Shown here: positions 12,377 through 22,719 of the stretch, piece after piece | How positions within the stretch are numbered: position 1 is the first letter of the stretch | How the letters are laid out: each line of letters opens with the position of its first letter | Assembly: GCF_904849725.1 (NCBI RefSeq) | Contig: NC_058524.1 | Coordinates: 490,861,763-490,925,762 of the forward strand | Source of the DNA: Hordeum vulgare subsp. vulgare | Taxonomy: Eukaryota > Streptophyta > Magnoliopsida > Poales > Poaceae | Reading direction: 5' to 3' | DNA length: 64,000 nt | Notes under the pieces: generated by a model | The model's database searches: none | What the model saw: only the letters and a program-made list of their open reading frames with translations | Told to the model about the DNA's origin: nothing | Translations under genes and position numbers: made by a program

Positions 12377-13891
12377 TGCTACCTCTTGAGCTTGCGTTGG
12401 TTTTTTCCTTGAAGAGGAAAGGGTGATGTAGCACAGTAGCAGTAAGTATTTCCCTTAGTTTGAGAACCATGGTATCAATCCAGTAGGAGTATCAAGGAAA
12501 GTCTCCAAAGTACCTGCGCAAAAACAAGCAAACTTGCACCCAACGCTACAAAGGGGTTGTCAATCCCTTCACGGTTAACTGCAAGGTGAGATCTGAAGGC
12601 GGAAAGTGCAACAAAGTAAAAGTGTAGAGCTGGATATATGATGTGAAGTAGACCCGGGGGCCATAGTGTTCACTAGAGGCCTCTCTCATGATAGCAAATA
12701 TTATGGTGGGTGAACGAATTACTAGCGAGCAATTGATAGAACCGCGCAAATTCATGATGATATCTAAGGCAACGATCATACATATAGGCATCACATCCGA
12801 GACAAGTAGACCGATACTTTCTGCATCTACTACTATTACTCCACACATCGACCGCTATCCAGCGTGCATTTAGTGTATTGAGTTCATAACAAACAGAGTA
12901 ACGCCTTAAGCAAGATGACATGATGTAGAGGGATAAATTCATGCAATAGATATAAACCCCATCTTTTTACCCTTCATGGCAACAACACGATGCGTGCCTC
13001 GCTACCCCTTCTGTCACTGGGTGAGGACACCGCACGGTATGAACCCAAAACCAAGCACTTCTCCCATTGCAAGAATTATAGATCAAGTTGGCCAAACAAA
13101 ACCCACAACTCAAAGAGAATTACAAGGATATGAAATCATGCATATAAGAGATCAGAGGAAACTCAAATAATATTCATAGATAATCTGATCATAAATCCAA
13201 AATTCATCGGATCTCGACAAACACACAGCAAAATAAGATTACATCGGATAGATCTCCATGAAGATCATGGAGAACTTTGTATTGAAGATCCAAGAGAGAG
13301 AAGAAGCCATCTAGCTACTAGCTATGGACCCGAAGGTCTATTGTGAACTACTCACGCATCATCGGAGAGGCAATGCTGTTGATGAAGAAGCCCTTCGTGT
13401 CCGAATCCTCCCTCCGGCAGGGCACCAAAACGTGCCCCAGATGGGATCTTGCGGAGACAGAAGCTTGCGGCGGTGGAAAAGTATTTTCGTGTCTCTCTTT
13501 GTGGTTTCAGATTTTTAGGGAATTTATAGGCGGAAGAAGTAGGGCAGGGTAGCCACAGGGGGCCCACAAGCCTGCTAGCCCCCCTAGGTCGGGCATGGGT
13601 GGCTTGTGACCACCTCCGAGGTCCCCTGCCTTGGTTCTCAAGTTTCCTGCGTGTCTTCTGTTATGGAAAAAAATCATTCCGCAGGTTTTCTTCTGTTTGG
13701 ACTCCGTTTAATATTCTCATCTGAAAAAGGTCAAAAACATGGAAAAAACAGGAACTAGCACTTGGCACTGAGTTAATAGGTTAGTCCCAAAAAAGATATA
13801 AAATAGCATATTCATGCATACAAAACATCCAAAGTTGACAAGATAATAGCATGGAACCATCAAAAATTATAGATACGTTGGAGACGTATCA
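12377..13891 (-). repeat. Solo LTR of Ath-S type
   Basis: The 1515-bp LTR runs from TGCTACCTC to GAGACGTATCA and aligns with the Ath-S LTRs (33506-35063, 40085-41635). Flanks are ACATG (12372-12376) and ACGTC (13892-13896), a decayed TSD; the uninterrupted site in the partner LTR (near 5105) reads CACGTCCGGG, which supports this boundary. It lacks the 47-bp PBS-containing extension seen at the edge of the Ath-S LTRs. Confidence 0.87.
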
Positions 13892-13896
13892 ACGTC

Positions 13897-14399
13897 CGGG
13901 AAGCGTCCATGGTAGTGGAGAAGCTCCCGGAGGTCAATCCTCCCTCCAACAGGGTTCCGGGAAGAGGTCTCCTCACGCTCCCGATCTCGGAAGCGCTGCG
14001 GTGGCGGAATGATGGAGAAATTCGCGATTCTGGTTATCCTCGAAGGGTTTCCTCTCGGAGGAGTAAATATAGGCGGCCTGTGGGCGCGGCCAGGGGCTAG
14101 GCCGCGCCGGGAGGTCGCCTAGGCACGCCCTGGCCCCCCTCTGGCCCATCTTCGGTTATCTAGAAGCTTCCGGTATGCTGATTTTTATATATTTTTCTTG
14201 GGATTTTTGGGGCTTCAGAAAATTGGGTAAAATCCCCTGCAAAAATACATCAACACAGAAAAATTGGCACTGGGTGCACTGAGTTAGTAGGTTAGTCCAA
14301 ATATGTGTAAAATATATAAAAGTGTAGCAAAACATATAAAAATGTCACCCAAAAGATCATGGAACAAGCAGAAATTATAGATACGTTTGGGACGTATTA
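13897..14399 (-). repeat. Ath-1 5' LTR, second segment
   Basis: This continues the LTR after the nested solo LTR. The end reads GGGACGTATTA, where the partner has GGGACGTATCA, so the terminal dinucleotide has mutated. Confidence 0.85.
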
Positions 14400-14579
14400 G
14401 TAGGAGAGATTGATTTGGTGGGAAGCAGTTTGGGGAGACTAGAGATCGAGTTTCAAATGATTGGATTGGAATATCTTGGTCTCAACACATGAGTAGGTGG
14501 TTGTCTCTCAAAAAATGGATCTGGCAATGAAGTGTGAGTTCTGAGTGCTTCTCCCACGAATGAGAGGTGGGTGAAGGGG

Positions 14580-14588
14580 TATATATAG
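14580..14588 (-). promoter_or_regulatory. TATA box of the SIRE-type LTR
   Basis: CTATATATA on the minus strand, followed by CCCCTTCACCCACC, fits a plant LTR core promoter downstream of the motif array. Confidence 0.55.
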
Positions 14589-14624
14589 GTAGCACACAAA
14601 ATCCAACCATTACACACAAAGTGG

Positions 14625-14945
14625 GAAACTCGATGACACCAAAGTGAAGAACTCGGTGGTACCGATTAGCACAAAGGTAGCAACTTTTGAATCTCTTTGA
14701 GACCGATATATGAAACTCGGTGGCACCGAAAAGGTGGCTAACGGTCAGATGGCCAAACTCGGTGGCACCGATACTTCAACTCAGAAATTTTGATTTTGTG
14801 TATCGAGGCACCCGAAAGTTGGTCACCCAAACTCGGAATCATCGATATGGATTCGGTTGCACCGATTTGGTGGGGATGGCTAAGGTTTCTGTCTGAGGTC
14901 AAACTCGGTGGGTCCGAAATGTGAAAGTTGGTGACACCGGGTTTA
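14625..14945. repeat. Array of palindromic TCGGTGGCACCGA motifs
   Basis: Eight to nine imperfect copies of AACTCGGTGGCACCGA occur at irregular spacing (for example near 14651, 14713, 14757, 14850, 14904). The core CGGTGNCACCG is self-complementary. It lies upstream of the TATA box in the LTR's own orientation, thus in U3. Confidence 0.8.
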
Positions 14946-15297
14946 TGTATATGGAATTTGACAGAGTGGATATGTGGGAAAAATGACTGAGTATTTTGGT
15001 GGCTAACTCTGAGCATTTTGAGCAATCAATTCATTTTAACTACCTCACCCCTTTTAATATTATTGGCTTTCCTATGGACTCAAAAGTGATTTCTCACAAA
15101 TATAAAATGAAGAGTCTTATAGCTTGAAGCTTGAGCCAATATTATTCCTTTCTTGCATCAAGGGGCATCTCCACATAAGCCTTTAGCCATAACATCTTTT
15201 GAACTTTTCTGAAATATACTTGGAAAACATATTAGTCCAATGATGCATATGATGTGATCAATTATCAAAACCACCATAGGGAGAAATTGTGCTTTCA

Positions 15298-16101
15298 ATG
15301 GACTAGTTGGAGCACCCCTACAGGGTTAAATCTTTCAGGAAGCCGTGCCCGCGGTTATGTGTCAACTTGGAAACTTTGTTTAACACCCGGTCATATTAAA
15401 CCTGTAGTAAACTTAACTAAAACTTGCCAACCGTGTGCGTAATCATGACTGTCTCTTCTCGAGAGCTCTTTATCTGAGAGTGGACACGGTGGGGTTATGT
15501 CTGGCGTGATTAGGTGTTCAGGATCACTTCGAGATCATTATTAGTTCACGTCTGTTTATGCATAGATTACCCCCTCTTATTCTTGTACTCGTAAGTTAGC
15601 CACTCAAATAAATGCTTAGTGCTTGTTGCAGCCTCACCACTTAACCATACCTCACCCATTAAACTTTGATAGTATTGATATCCTTGGAAATGAGATTGCT
15701 GAGCCCCTGTGGCTCACAAATTACTACAACAACAATTGCACGTACATGTAAGGCGATACTTTGACGTGAGCGCAATGATTGTTCTATTTGGAGTGTCTTC
15801 TTCTTCGATCATATGATCGGTTCGAGGCCGGCAGCCTTGGATAGCAAGGATGAATGTCGTTCTTTTAACGTTTGATTTTGTCCGCAGTCAGACCCTGCTC
15901 TTCTACTTGATATTTGAATGTATTCTTGTATTGAGATGTTCATGTTGTAGTTTATGGAGAATGTAAGCCAATTTCATATACTCATCTCTTCTGTACACGT
16001 ACTGTAACGATATCAATTATTGAGAAACAACAAGATGCGCTTCTATCCCTGTCAAGGCCCTCGAGCCAAAATAAGGATATGATCACATCTTGGGCATTAC
16101 A
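15298..16101 (+). repeat. 3' part of an unclassified LTR ending CATTACA
   Basis: The stretch ends TTGGGCATTACA, the kind of terminus seen in Gypsy LTRs of TGTAAC...GTTACA type. I recall this repeat from Triticeae genomes but cannot name the family. The SIRE-type LTR is inserted at its left side. There is no coding sequence. Confidence 0.45.
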
Positions 16102-16191
16102 AAAATGAAGGGAGTTCAATGTTTTTCCATACCCGACGAGGATAGGAGGTTCCAGTAAACATCATGTAACACCAACTCATTAGGAAGCACG
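16102..16191. other. Unassigned spacer
   Basis: Ninety bases between two LTR fragments; I see nothing recognisable. GCACG (16187-16191) is the presumed target copy beside the following Angela-type LTR. Confidence 0.3.
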
Positions 16192-16985
16192 TGTTGGGGA
16201 ACATTGCATGGGAAACAAAAACACCCTACTCACACGAAGACCTGTCATGGTGATGATCATCTACGAGAGGGAGATCGGATCCAGATACCCTTGTAGATCG
16301 CTAAGCGGGAAGCGTTAATAAATGTCGTTGATGTAGTGGTATGTCTTCACGATCCGTCCCACGAACCGTCCCATGAACCGTCTCACGATCCGTCCCGATC
16401 AAGTGCCGAACGGACGACACCTCTCTGTTCCGCACATGTACAGATCGATGACGATCTCCGCCTTCTTGATCCAGCAAGAGAGACGGGGATGTATATGAGT
16501 TCCCCGGCAGCATGACGGTGCTCCGGTGGTGGTGGTGATCTATTCCTGCAGGGCTTGGCCCGAGCTCCGCAGAAATCCCATCTAGAGGAAGAACTGCAAA
16601 CTAGAGGAGAGGGCAGCATGTGGCAAAGTTGTGTCTCAAATAGCCCTAAACCTCTAGTATATAAAGGAGGAGGGAGGGGTAAGCCTTGCGCCACAAGGGA
16701 GGAGCCCTTGGGTCGGCCGAAGTGGAGGAGGGAGTCCTCCTCCTCCTATCCTAATTGGATTAGGACTCCTTTCTAAATTGCCCACCTATTTTGGATTTTC
16801 CACCTTTTTCCTCATGGGCTTTCCTTGGATGACTTGCCAGCCCATTAAGCCTTATTGTGCATCCAATAAACTCATGTGGACCCCTTGGGGCATGGTGGGC
16901 CCACCCAGTGGGCCCCAGGAACCCATTCGTCACTCCCGACACATTGTCGGTAATGCCCGAAATCCTTCCGGAATCCAAACACCAA
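16192..16985 (-). repeat. Angela/BARE-type LTR, 3' half, cut by Tat-T
   Basis: In plus orientation it begins TGTTGGGGAACATTGCATGG, the reverse complement of an Angela/BARE LTR 3' end. It proceeds toward the U3 (ACGAATGGGTTCC on the minus strand) and stops at 16985, where Tat-T starts. No PBS lies to its left, so it is a solo LTR or a 3' LTR. The missing U3 half should be found beyond the right end of Tat-T, outside the window. Confidence 0.82.
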
Positions 16986-17055
16986 TGATGGGGGGATAAC
17001 CCCGGGGTAGGCTCATCGAGCCTACTCCTTTGCATTATATCTTGAAGGAAAAGCA

Positions 17056-17157
17056 CAACTCCCTCTGGCCGGCTAGGAAGCCCCTGTCGGCTAGAGGTAA
17101 GAAGGTCAACTCCCTCTGACCGGCTAGGAAGCCCCTGCCGGCTAGAGGCGAGATGGT
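17056..17157 (+). repeat. 51-bp tandem duplication in Tat-T U3
   Basis: Two head-to-tail units starting CAACTCCCTCTG (17056-17106 and 17107-17157) differ by only a few bases. A partial third copy (GGCCGGCTAGCGAGG) follows. It lies upstream of the TATA box, as enhancer repeats often do. Confidence 0.88.
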
Positions 17158-17657
17158 CGTTCCCAGGGCCGGCTAGCGAGGCTGCTGGCCGACCAGGGAG
17201 CCCAAGTCACATCAGATCGTAGGTCATGACAAGACCCTACGATCAAAGTTGCGTATTCGTCAGCACAAATACAGGTTTGGAGCGCACGGCGGGTACAACG
17301 TCGGCGGCCATGCCGCTGACCTACACCGGCTCCGATCCAACATCCTGCACAGTGTCGGCCCGTCAAACTCCCACTCCATTACCACACTCGGCATGGGAAT
17401 AGTGGAGACGACCGTACTGGCTGTCCATGGCGAATCTCGTAAGACAACGCCGGACGTACAACATGTGTCCTGCGTTGGCCTTATGCGAGAACCTCATTGG
17501 CTAGCCGGCGGGTCCCATAGCCACATGGGACCTTGCAACTAGAGGGCCCCTCGAGCGACAAGACAAGAGCCCTGTGGACCCCCTGGTCAGCCGGCGAGGC
17601 TACGAGCCGGGTCCCACTCATGTACTTTTATCCTTATGGTAGGTTGGTGGGTTCGTC

Positions 17658-17664
17658 TATAAAA
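17658..17664 (+). promoter_or_regulatory. TATA box of Tat-T LTR
   Basis: TATAAAA in the context CGTCTATAAAACCCCCC, with the (CA)n tract at 17704-17720 about where transcription would begin. Confidence 0.65.
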
Positions 17665-17703
17665 CCCCCCAACCTCCCTCCATGCAGAGGGTCGGTCAAT
17701 CCT

Positions 17704-17720
17704 ACACACACACACACACA
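17704..17720 (+). repeat. (CA)n microsatellite
   Basis: Seventeen bases of uninterrupted AC repeat in the R/U5 part of the Tat-T LTR. Confidence 0.95.
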
Positions 17721-17977
17721 TACAAGAGGGGTAGACGCGAGCCGTCTGCTCCTTCTTCCTCCTCCGCAGAACAACTCCACGAGCACATTGTAGCCTCACT
17801 AGTGCATTATACATTCCGGCTGGACTAGGGGTATTATCTCTACGGAGAGCCCCGAACCTGGGTACATCGTGCGTTCCTCGCTTGTACCAACCTCGTCCCC
17901 AGCGCCCTCCGGTGTCCTTTCGGTTCTCACCATCTTTAGCCTACCCATGGCATATGTTGTGAGTAAACACCGACATT

Positions 17978-17995
17978 TGGTGCCCACCATGGGGC
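17978..17995 (+). other. Tat-T primer-binding site
   Basis: TGGTGCCCACCATGGGGC lies two bases after the LTR end. It resembles the Tat-clade PBS TGGCGCCCACCGTGGGGC with CpG-to-TpG/CpA changes. The tRNA species is not certain from memory. Confidence 0.7.
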
Positions 17996-20090
17996 CGTCC
18001 GAGGCATCGGCCAGTTTTACGCGTTGGGCGGGGCCGTTCGCCAACACCGTCGGATGCTTCACGTCCGGACCGATCAGCATGCCCTTGGAGCCTGCCCTTG
18101 AGGAGCCTTCCGCGATGTTGATCGACGTCCCATTCCATTTCATGGATTCTGATGGGGAATCTGACGACGAGTCACTCCCCAGCGTCGTCATCGCCACTGT
18201 TGCCGGCGTTCTCTTCAGCGACTTGCCCCTCGACGATGGACCTCGCTACCCCGGCGAGGACATTGACATCGACGCGTTATGCGCCAGCTTTAGTAGGTTC
18301 TCCCTTGGGGAGACGCCTGCGCTTGATGAGTACCCCAGCGATGTGCTCGTCTTCGACGGTCCGACATCATCTGCGGGGTGTCTTGCCCCGCATCACGTCG
18401 TCGTCATCTCCAACCTCATGGAGGTGATGGCCATTGGCGTCGGCACCAGCAAGACTCATGGCAAGGCGTCAGAAGATGCGGCTGATCCCGTTGCGGGTTC
18501 AGTCGACACGCTTCATGCTGCCCTTGTCGGCTTGAAGACGCCCATTGCCACCTCCGCAAACCCCACCGATGCACAGGCCTCAGTGGAGGAGGCTCGTAGG
18601 CAGATCCTGGAGAAGGGCATTGTCATCGCCGCGACCAACCATTGGATGGAGGCCGCGCAGTGTGAGTATAACTCTGCTTACGGCTTCTCTCCGGCTGATG
18701 ATGGTCCTAGCCGGCTCGGCGTGGTCCGGGGCCGCGGTCGGGTCATGGCCGAAATCCTAGGTGGCAAGTAGCCCATCTACGATACCCCTGCGGCCAACTT
18801 GTGGGCTGCTCTGGCGACCATGGCAGAAATTCCAAGTTTGGAGGGCGAGGAGCGCGTCCTTCAAGAGAAGCGGGTCAAGGATCTCCTTGACGCCGCAAAT
18901 GAGCAGCAGTCACTGCTTGACCCTGGTCAGGCATAGTCGGAGTCTCTGGGAGCCGATCCCGGGGCACGCCGTAACCCCAACGGTCGTCATCACGCCGAGG
19001 GATCTTCCTCGCATCGCACTTCCAGCCGGAAGGGTGAGGGCAGCCAAGACAAGCGTTCCCTATGCCAGAGCGAGCCGTCGTCACAAGGATGGTGGCGACG
19101 GGGGGGATTCGGTGCGTGAGGTTCCACCTCCTAAGTATCGGGAGGGGGTTAACACCACAAGTTCCGAGGACACCCTTTCGATCACGGCCCGGATCGGCCC
19201 TTGCGTCCCACACAGCGACAATGATGCTCGCAAACGCCTCAACCTCCTGGCGCAGTCGGCTAAACTTGAGGAGGATGGTCCCATCGATCCGGCATGCTTC
19301 AGCCCTCGGATCCGAGGGGAGCCATTTCCTAGAGGCTTCACTCTCCCTTGGGACACCCCCAAGTACAACAGCATAGCCAAGCCAGAAGACTGGCTGATCG
19401 ACTACACCACCGCAGTCGGCATCGCTCGGGGCAACAAGTGCGTAGATGTCCTCTACGTGCCTCTCATGCTGGCCGACTCGGCTAGAACATGGCTTAATAG
19501 CCTTCCAGCCGGCAGCGTCAACTCCTGGGTTGACTTTGAGGAGGCGTTCGTCCGCAACTTCACTCGGACCTACAAGCGTCCTGGTCGGCCTTGCGAGCTG
19601 GCTGTGTGTGTCCAGAGGCCCGACGAACCCCTTCGTGACTATGTCACGCGATGGACAGAGCTGCGCAACTCCTGCAAGGGAGTGCATGAGGTACAAGCCA
19701 TCCAGTACTTCATTGACGGTTGCCGAGACGGACTCTACTCAAGCACAAGCTCATGTGCTCCGATCCCACTTCTCTGGCGGTGCTCATGTCCAAGGCGGAC
19801 AAGTAAGCCACGGCCGACTCCGCAATGCGGGTCAAGGTCACTGCCTCGGACAAGATTGTCCCCATGCCCGCTACTCCCAAGCCGGCTGGCGACAACCAAG
19901 GCGGCCAGAACCACAAGCGCAAGGCGGATCAACTTGATTCGCGCTCCACAAGCAAGCAGTGGCTAGCGTGGAGGAAGACGCGCCGTCTACTCAAGTCGAC
20001 TCTCAACGTCAGCAGACCGGCAAAAACAATTGCAGCCCAAGCTCACCTTCGAGCCAATGCTCGATGCGCCATGCAAGATGCATACTAGGG
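17989..20090 (+). pseudogene. Tat-T gag, degraded
   Basis: This is the Gag region of the Tat element. An N-terminal acidic part (from Met 17989 or 18079) is open to a stop at 18769-18771. The capsid core follows in a second stretch: IRGEPFPRGFTLPWDTPKYN, then LADSARTWLNSLPAGSV and FVRNFTRTYKRPGRP at about 19310-19590, matching the retrotransposon Gag core with its (A)xxWxxxL and F...F pattern. A one-base frameshift near 19730 moves the frame onto LLKHKLMCSDPTSLAVLMSK. At least three stops are present in total. A possible zinc-binding remnant, CKMHTRAKPATHTLRGC, follows at about 20070-20120. The copy cannot make Gag. Confidence 0.78.
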
Positions 20091-20369
20091 CGAAGCCGGC
20101 CACTCATACCCTCCGAGGGTGCGGCTTTGCACAGCGACTGTCGTGAGGAGAGGGTATGCCTTCTCCCCCAGTGCCAGCTGCTATGCCTCGTGCTTCGGCT
20201 CCTCGGCCGGCTCTGGCTCCATCACCACCGCCTCACAACGACGGTTGTCTCCACGACGAGTACCCGCATCAAGACGGAGCTTACGCTGTCTTCACCAGCG
20301 AGGGTGATGACAAGCACAACCAGCGACAACACCGACGTGAGGTGAACGCCCCCCCCGGTTCCCCAATTC

Positions 20370-21180
20370 ATGCATTGGTCTAAAAAGCCAATTACATGGA
20401 GTCGGGCTGACCATCCTGCGGTGATGCCAAACCTTGGCTCATACGCGCTCGTCCTCGACCCCACTTTCGCCTCCAAGAGGCTCACCTGCTGGTTCTCCCG
20501 GGTGTTGCTCGACGGCGGCAGCAGCATCAACATCCTCTACCGCGACACCTTGCTCAAGCTTGGGCTAAAGGAGAAGGACCTCCAGCCGACCAGCACTGTC
20601 TTCCACGGCATCATGTCGGGACAGTCCTGATCGCCGATCGGCAAAATCTAGCTGGATGTCCTTTTCGGTGACAAGGCGCACTTCCGCCGAGAGCCAATAT
20701 GGTTCGAGGTGGTGGATCTCAACAGCCCATACCATGCACTATTGGGCAGGCCGGCTGTGGCCAAATTAATGGCTATCCCCCACTACGCCTGCATCAATAT
20801 GAAGATGTCGGGTCCAAAGGGCATCATCACCATTGCTCGCGACTACAAGAAGTCGCGCGAGTGTGCACAAGAAAGCAGCCGTCTGGCCGACGCCATGGTG
20901 ATTGCTGAGGAGGAAAGGTAGATCAACCGGCTCGTGGCTCAGGCTACCGAGCAGCCGGTGATCCCTACTCCACCATCCCAGTCGGCCGGCAAAGGCTCAT
21001 TCAAGCCGGCCAAAGAGAACAAGGAAGTGCCACTCAACCCTACGAACCCCAAGCAGTGCATCACCATTGGTGCTAACCTCAACACCAAAAAGGAAGGCGA
21101 GCTCGTCGACTTCCTCCGTGAGAATCGGGGCATCTTTGCATGGTCTCCTAAAGACATGCCAGGGGTTCCGAGGAAGTACG
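20370..21180 (+). pseudogene. Tat-T protease and start of RT, split by Ath-W
   Basis: The aspartic protease region has the active-site pattern VLLDGGSSINILY (about 20500-20540); DGG for DTG/DSG is usual in the Tat clade. The second half ends LNSPYHALLGRPAVAKL (the ...GRP flap partner). In-frame stops lie after SGQS, GKI and EEER. The linker to RT, FAWSPKDMPGVPRKY, is cut after the TAC codon by Ath-W at 21180/21181; the frame resumes at 31353 after the duplicated GTACG. Confidence 0.8.
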
Positions 21181-22704
21181 TGATGACCCACAAGTGTAGG
21201 GGATCTATCGTAGTCCTTTCAATAAGTAAGAGTGTCGAACCCAACGAGGAGCAGAAGGATCTGACAAGTGGTTTTCAGCAAGGTATTCTTTGCAAGCACT
21301 GAAATTATCGGTAACAGATAGTTGTGTGATAAGATGATTCGTAGCAAGTAGCAAGTAACAATAGTAACAAAGGTGCAGCAAGATGGCCCAACCCCTATTG
21401 TAGCAAGGGACAAACCTGGACAAACTCTTATAGGAGGTAAAGCGCTCCCGAGGACACATGGGAATTTCTGTCAAGCTAGTTTTCATCATGTTCATATGAT
21501 TCGCGTTCGCTACTTTGATAGTTTGATATGTGGGTGGACGGGTGCTTGTGTGTTGCCCTTACTTGGACAAACATCCCACTTATGATTAACCCCTCTCGCA
21601 AGCATCTGCAACTACGAAAGAAGAATTAAGACAAAGTCTAACCATAGCATTAAACTAGTGGATCCAAATCAGCCCCTTACGAAGCAACGCATAAACTAGG
21701 GTTTAAGCTTCTGACACTCTAGCAACCCATCATCTACTTACTGCTTCCCAATGCCTTCCTCTAGGCCCAAATAATGGTTAAGTGTTATGTAGTCGACGTG
21801 CACATAATACCACTAGAGGAAAAACAACATACAACGCATCAAACTATCAAACGAATACCAAATTCACATGACTACTTATAGCATGACTTATCCCATGTCC
21901 TCATGAACAAAAGTGAATACTCACAAAGCATAATTATATTCATGACCAGAGAGGTATTGAATAGCATCAAGGACCTGAACATATAATCTTCCACCGAGTA
22001 ATCCAACTAGCATCAACTACAAAGAGTAATTAACACTACTAGCAACCTTACAAGTACCAATGGAGTCGCGAGACGGAGATTGGTTACAAGAGATGAACTA
22101 GGGTTTGGAGATGAGATGGTGCTGATGAAGATGTTGATGGTGATGAGTCCCCTCCAATGAGAGGAGTGTTGGTGATGGCGATGGCGACGATTTCCCCCTC
22201 CGGGAGCGAAGTTTCCCCGGCAGGACGACCGTGTCGGAGCTCTAGATTGGTTCTGCTCAAGTTTTGCCTTGTGGCGGCGGAGATTCCTCCCGAAAGCCTC
22301 CCCTTCATTTTTTCTGGAATGAAACCCTCCTTATAGCAAAACAAGGGAGCCAGAGGGCGAACAGGGAGCCCACAAGCCCCCTAGGCGCGGCCAGGGGGGT
22401 AGGCCGCGCTTAGCACGCTTGTGGCCTCCTGGTGGCTCCCCTCTTGTAGTTCTTTCGCCCAGTATTTTTTATAAATTCCAAAATAATTCCTCGTTGATTT
22501 TCACGGCTTTTGGAGTTGCGCAGAATAGGTATCTCAAACTTGCTCCTTTTTCAGGCCAGAATTCCAGCTGCCGGCATTCTCCCTCTTCATGTAAACCTTG
22601 CAAAATAAGAGAGGAAATGCATAAGTATTGTACCGAGAAGTGTAATAACAGCCCATAAAGCGATAAATATCAACATAAAAGCATGATGCAAAATGGAAGT
22701 ATCA
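21181..22704 (-). repeat. Ath-W 3' LTR
   Basis: It runs from TGATGACCCACAAGTGTAGG to GGAAGTATCA. Near 22345-22440 there is a GC-rich inverted repeat with GGGAGCC...GGCTCCC outer arms and CCACAAGC...GCTTGTGG inner arms. On the minus strand CTATAAGG (about 22329-22336) next to it is a candidate TATA box. A GTA/GCA-rich stretch lies at 21340-21375. Confidence 0.92.
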
Positions 22705-22719
22705 ACTCCCCCAAGCTTA
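22705..22719 (-). other. Ath-W polypurine tract
   Basis: TAAGCTTGGGGGAGT on the minus strand abuts the 3' LTR. Fourteen of its 15 bases recur at 24196-24209 inside the element. Confidence 0.8.

Larger units (their letters stand above)
4019..14399 (-). mobile_element. Ath-1: non-autonomous Athila-like Gypsy element
   Basis: Two LTRs (4019-5651 and 11263-14399) flank a short internal region. The TSD is GTACG (4014-4018) and GTAGG (14400-14404). A PBS lies at 11233-11250 and a PPT at 5652-5666, so the element is minus strand. Without its two nested solo LTRs the internal part is about 3.9 kb. It holds only a short gag-like reading frame; no protease, RT or integrase motif was found, so it must have been mobilised in trans. 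It interrupts the SIRE-type LTR. Confidence 0.85.
14405..15297 (-). repeat. SIRE-type Copia LTR, proximal (U3) part
   Basis: On the minus strand the LTR starts TGAAAGCACAATTTCTCCC at 15297. It contains an array of CGGTGGCACCGA-like motifs and a TATA box at 14580-14588, and then continues into 4018-3462. The outside flank ATGGA (15298-15302) is the expected TSD copy. Confidence 0.65.
16986..17975 (+). repeat. Tat-T 5' LTR
   Basis: About 990 bp from TGATGGGGGGATAACCCCGG to GTAAACACCGACA, followed by a PBS two bases later. It contains a 51-bp tandem duplication, many GCCGGC boxes, a TATA box and a (CA)n tract. The 3' partner is outside the window, so the edges rest on the TG...CA ends, the PBS and the break in the Angela-type LTR. 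Confidence 0.72.

Noticed and set aside
17869..18771. 300-codon open frame starting inside the Tat-T LTR
   Set aside because: Its start lies in R/U5 and the PBS runs through it; only the part after the PBS is Gag, which I annotate from 17989.
18875..19696. 273-codon minus-strand frame opposite Tat-T gag
   Set aside because: A GC-rich shadow of the Gag core; no recognisable domain, and the opposite strand has clear Gag motifs.
20500..20540. DGG in place of DTG/DSG in the Tat-T protease as an inactivating change
   Set aside because: DGG is common in Tat-clade proteases as far as I know, so it is probably normal.
22345..22440. GC-rich inverted repeat of the LTRs as a MITE or terminator
   Set aside because: It has no TSD or terminal motif of a MITE and sits at a fixed place in the U3 of many LTR families, so it is an LTR component.
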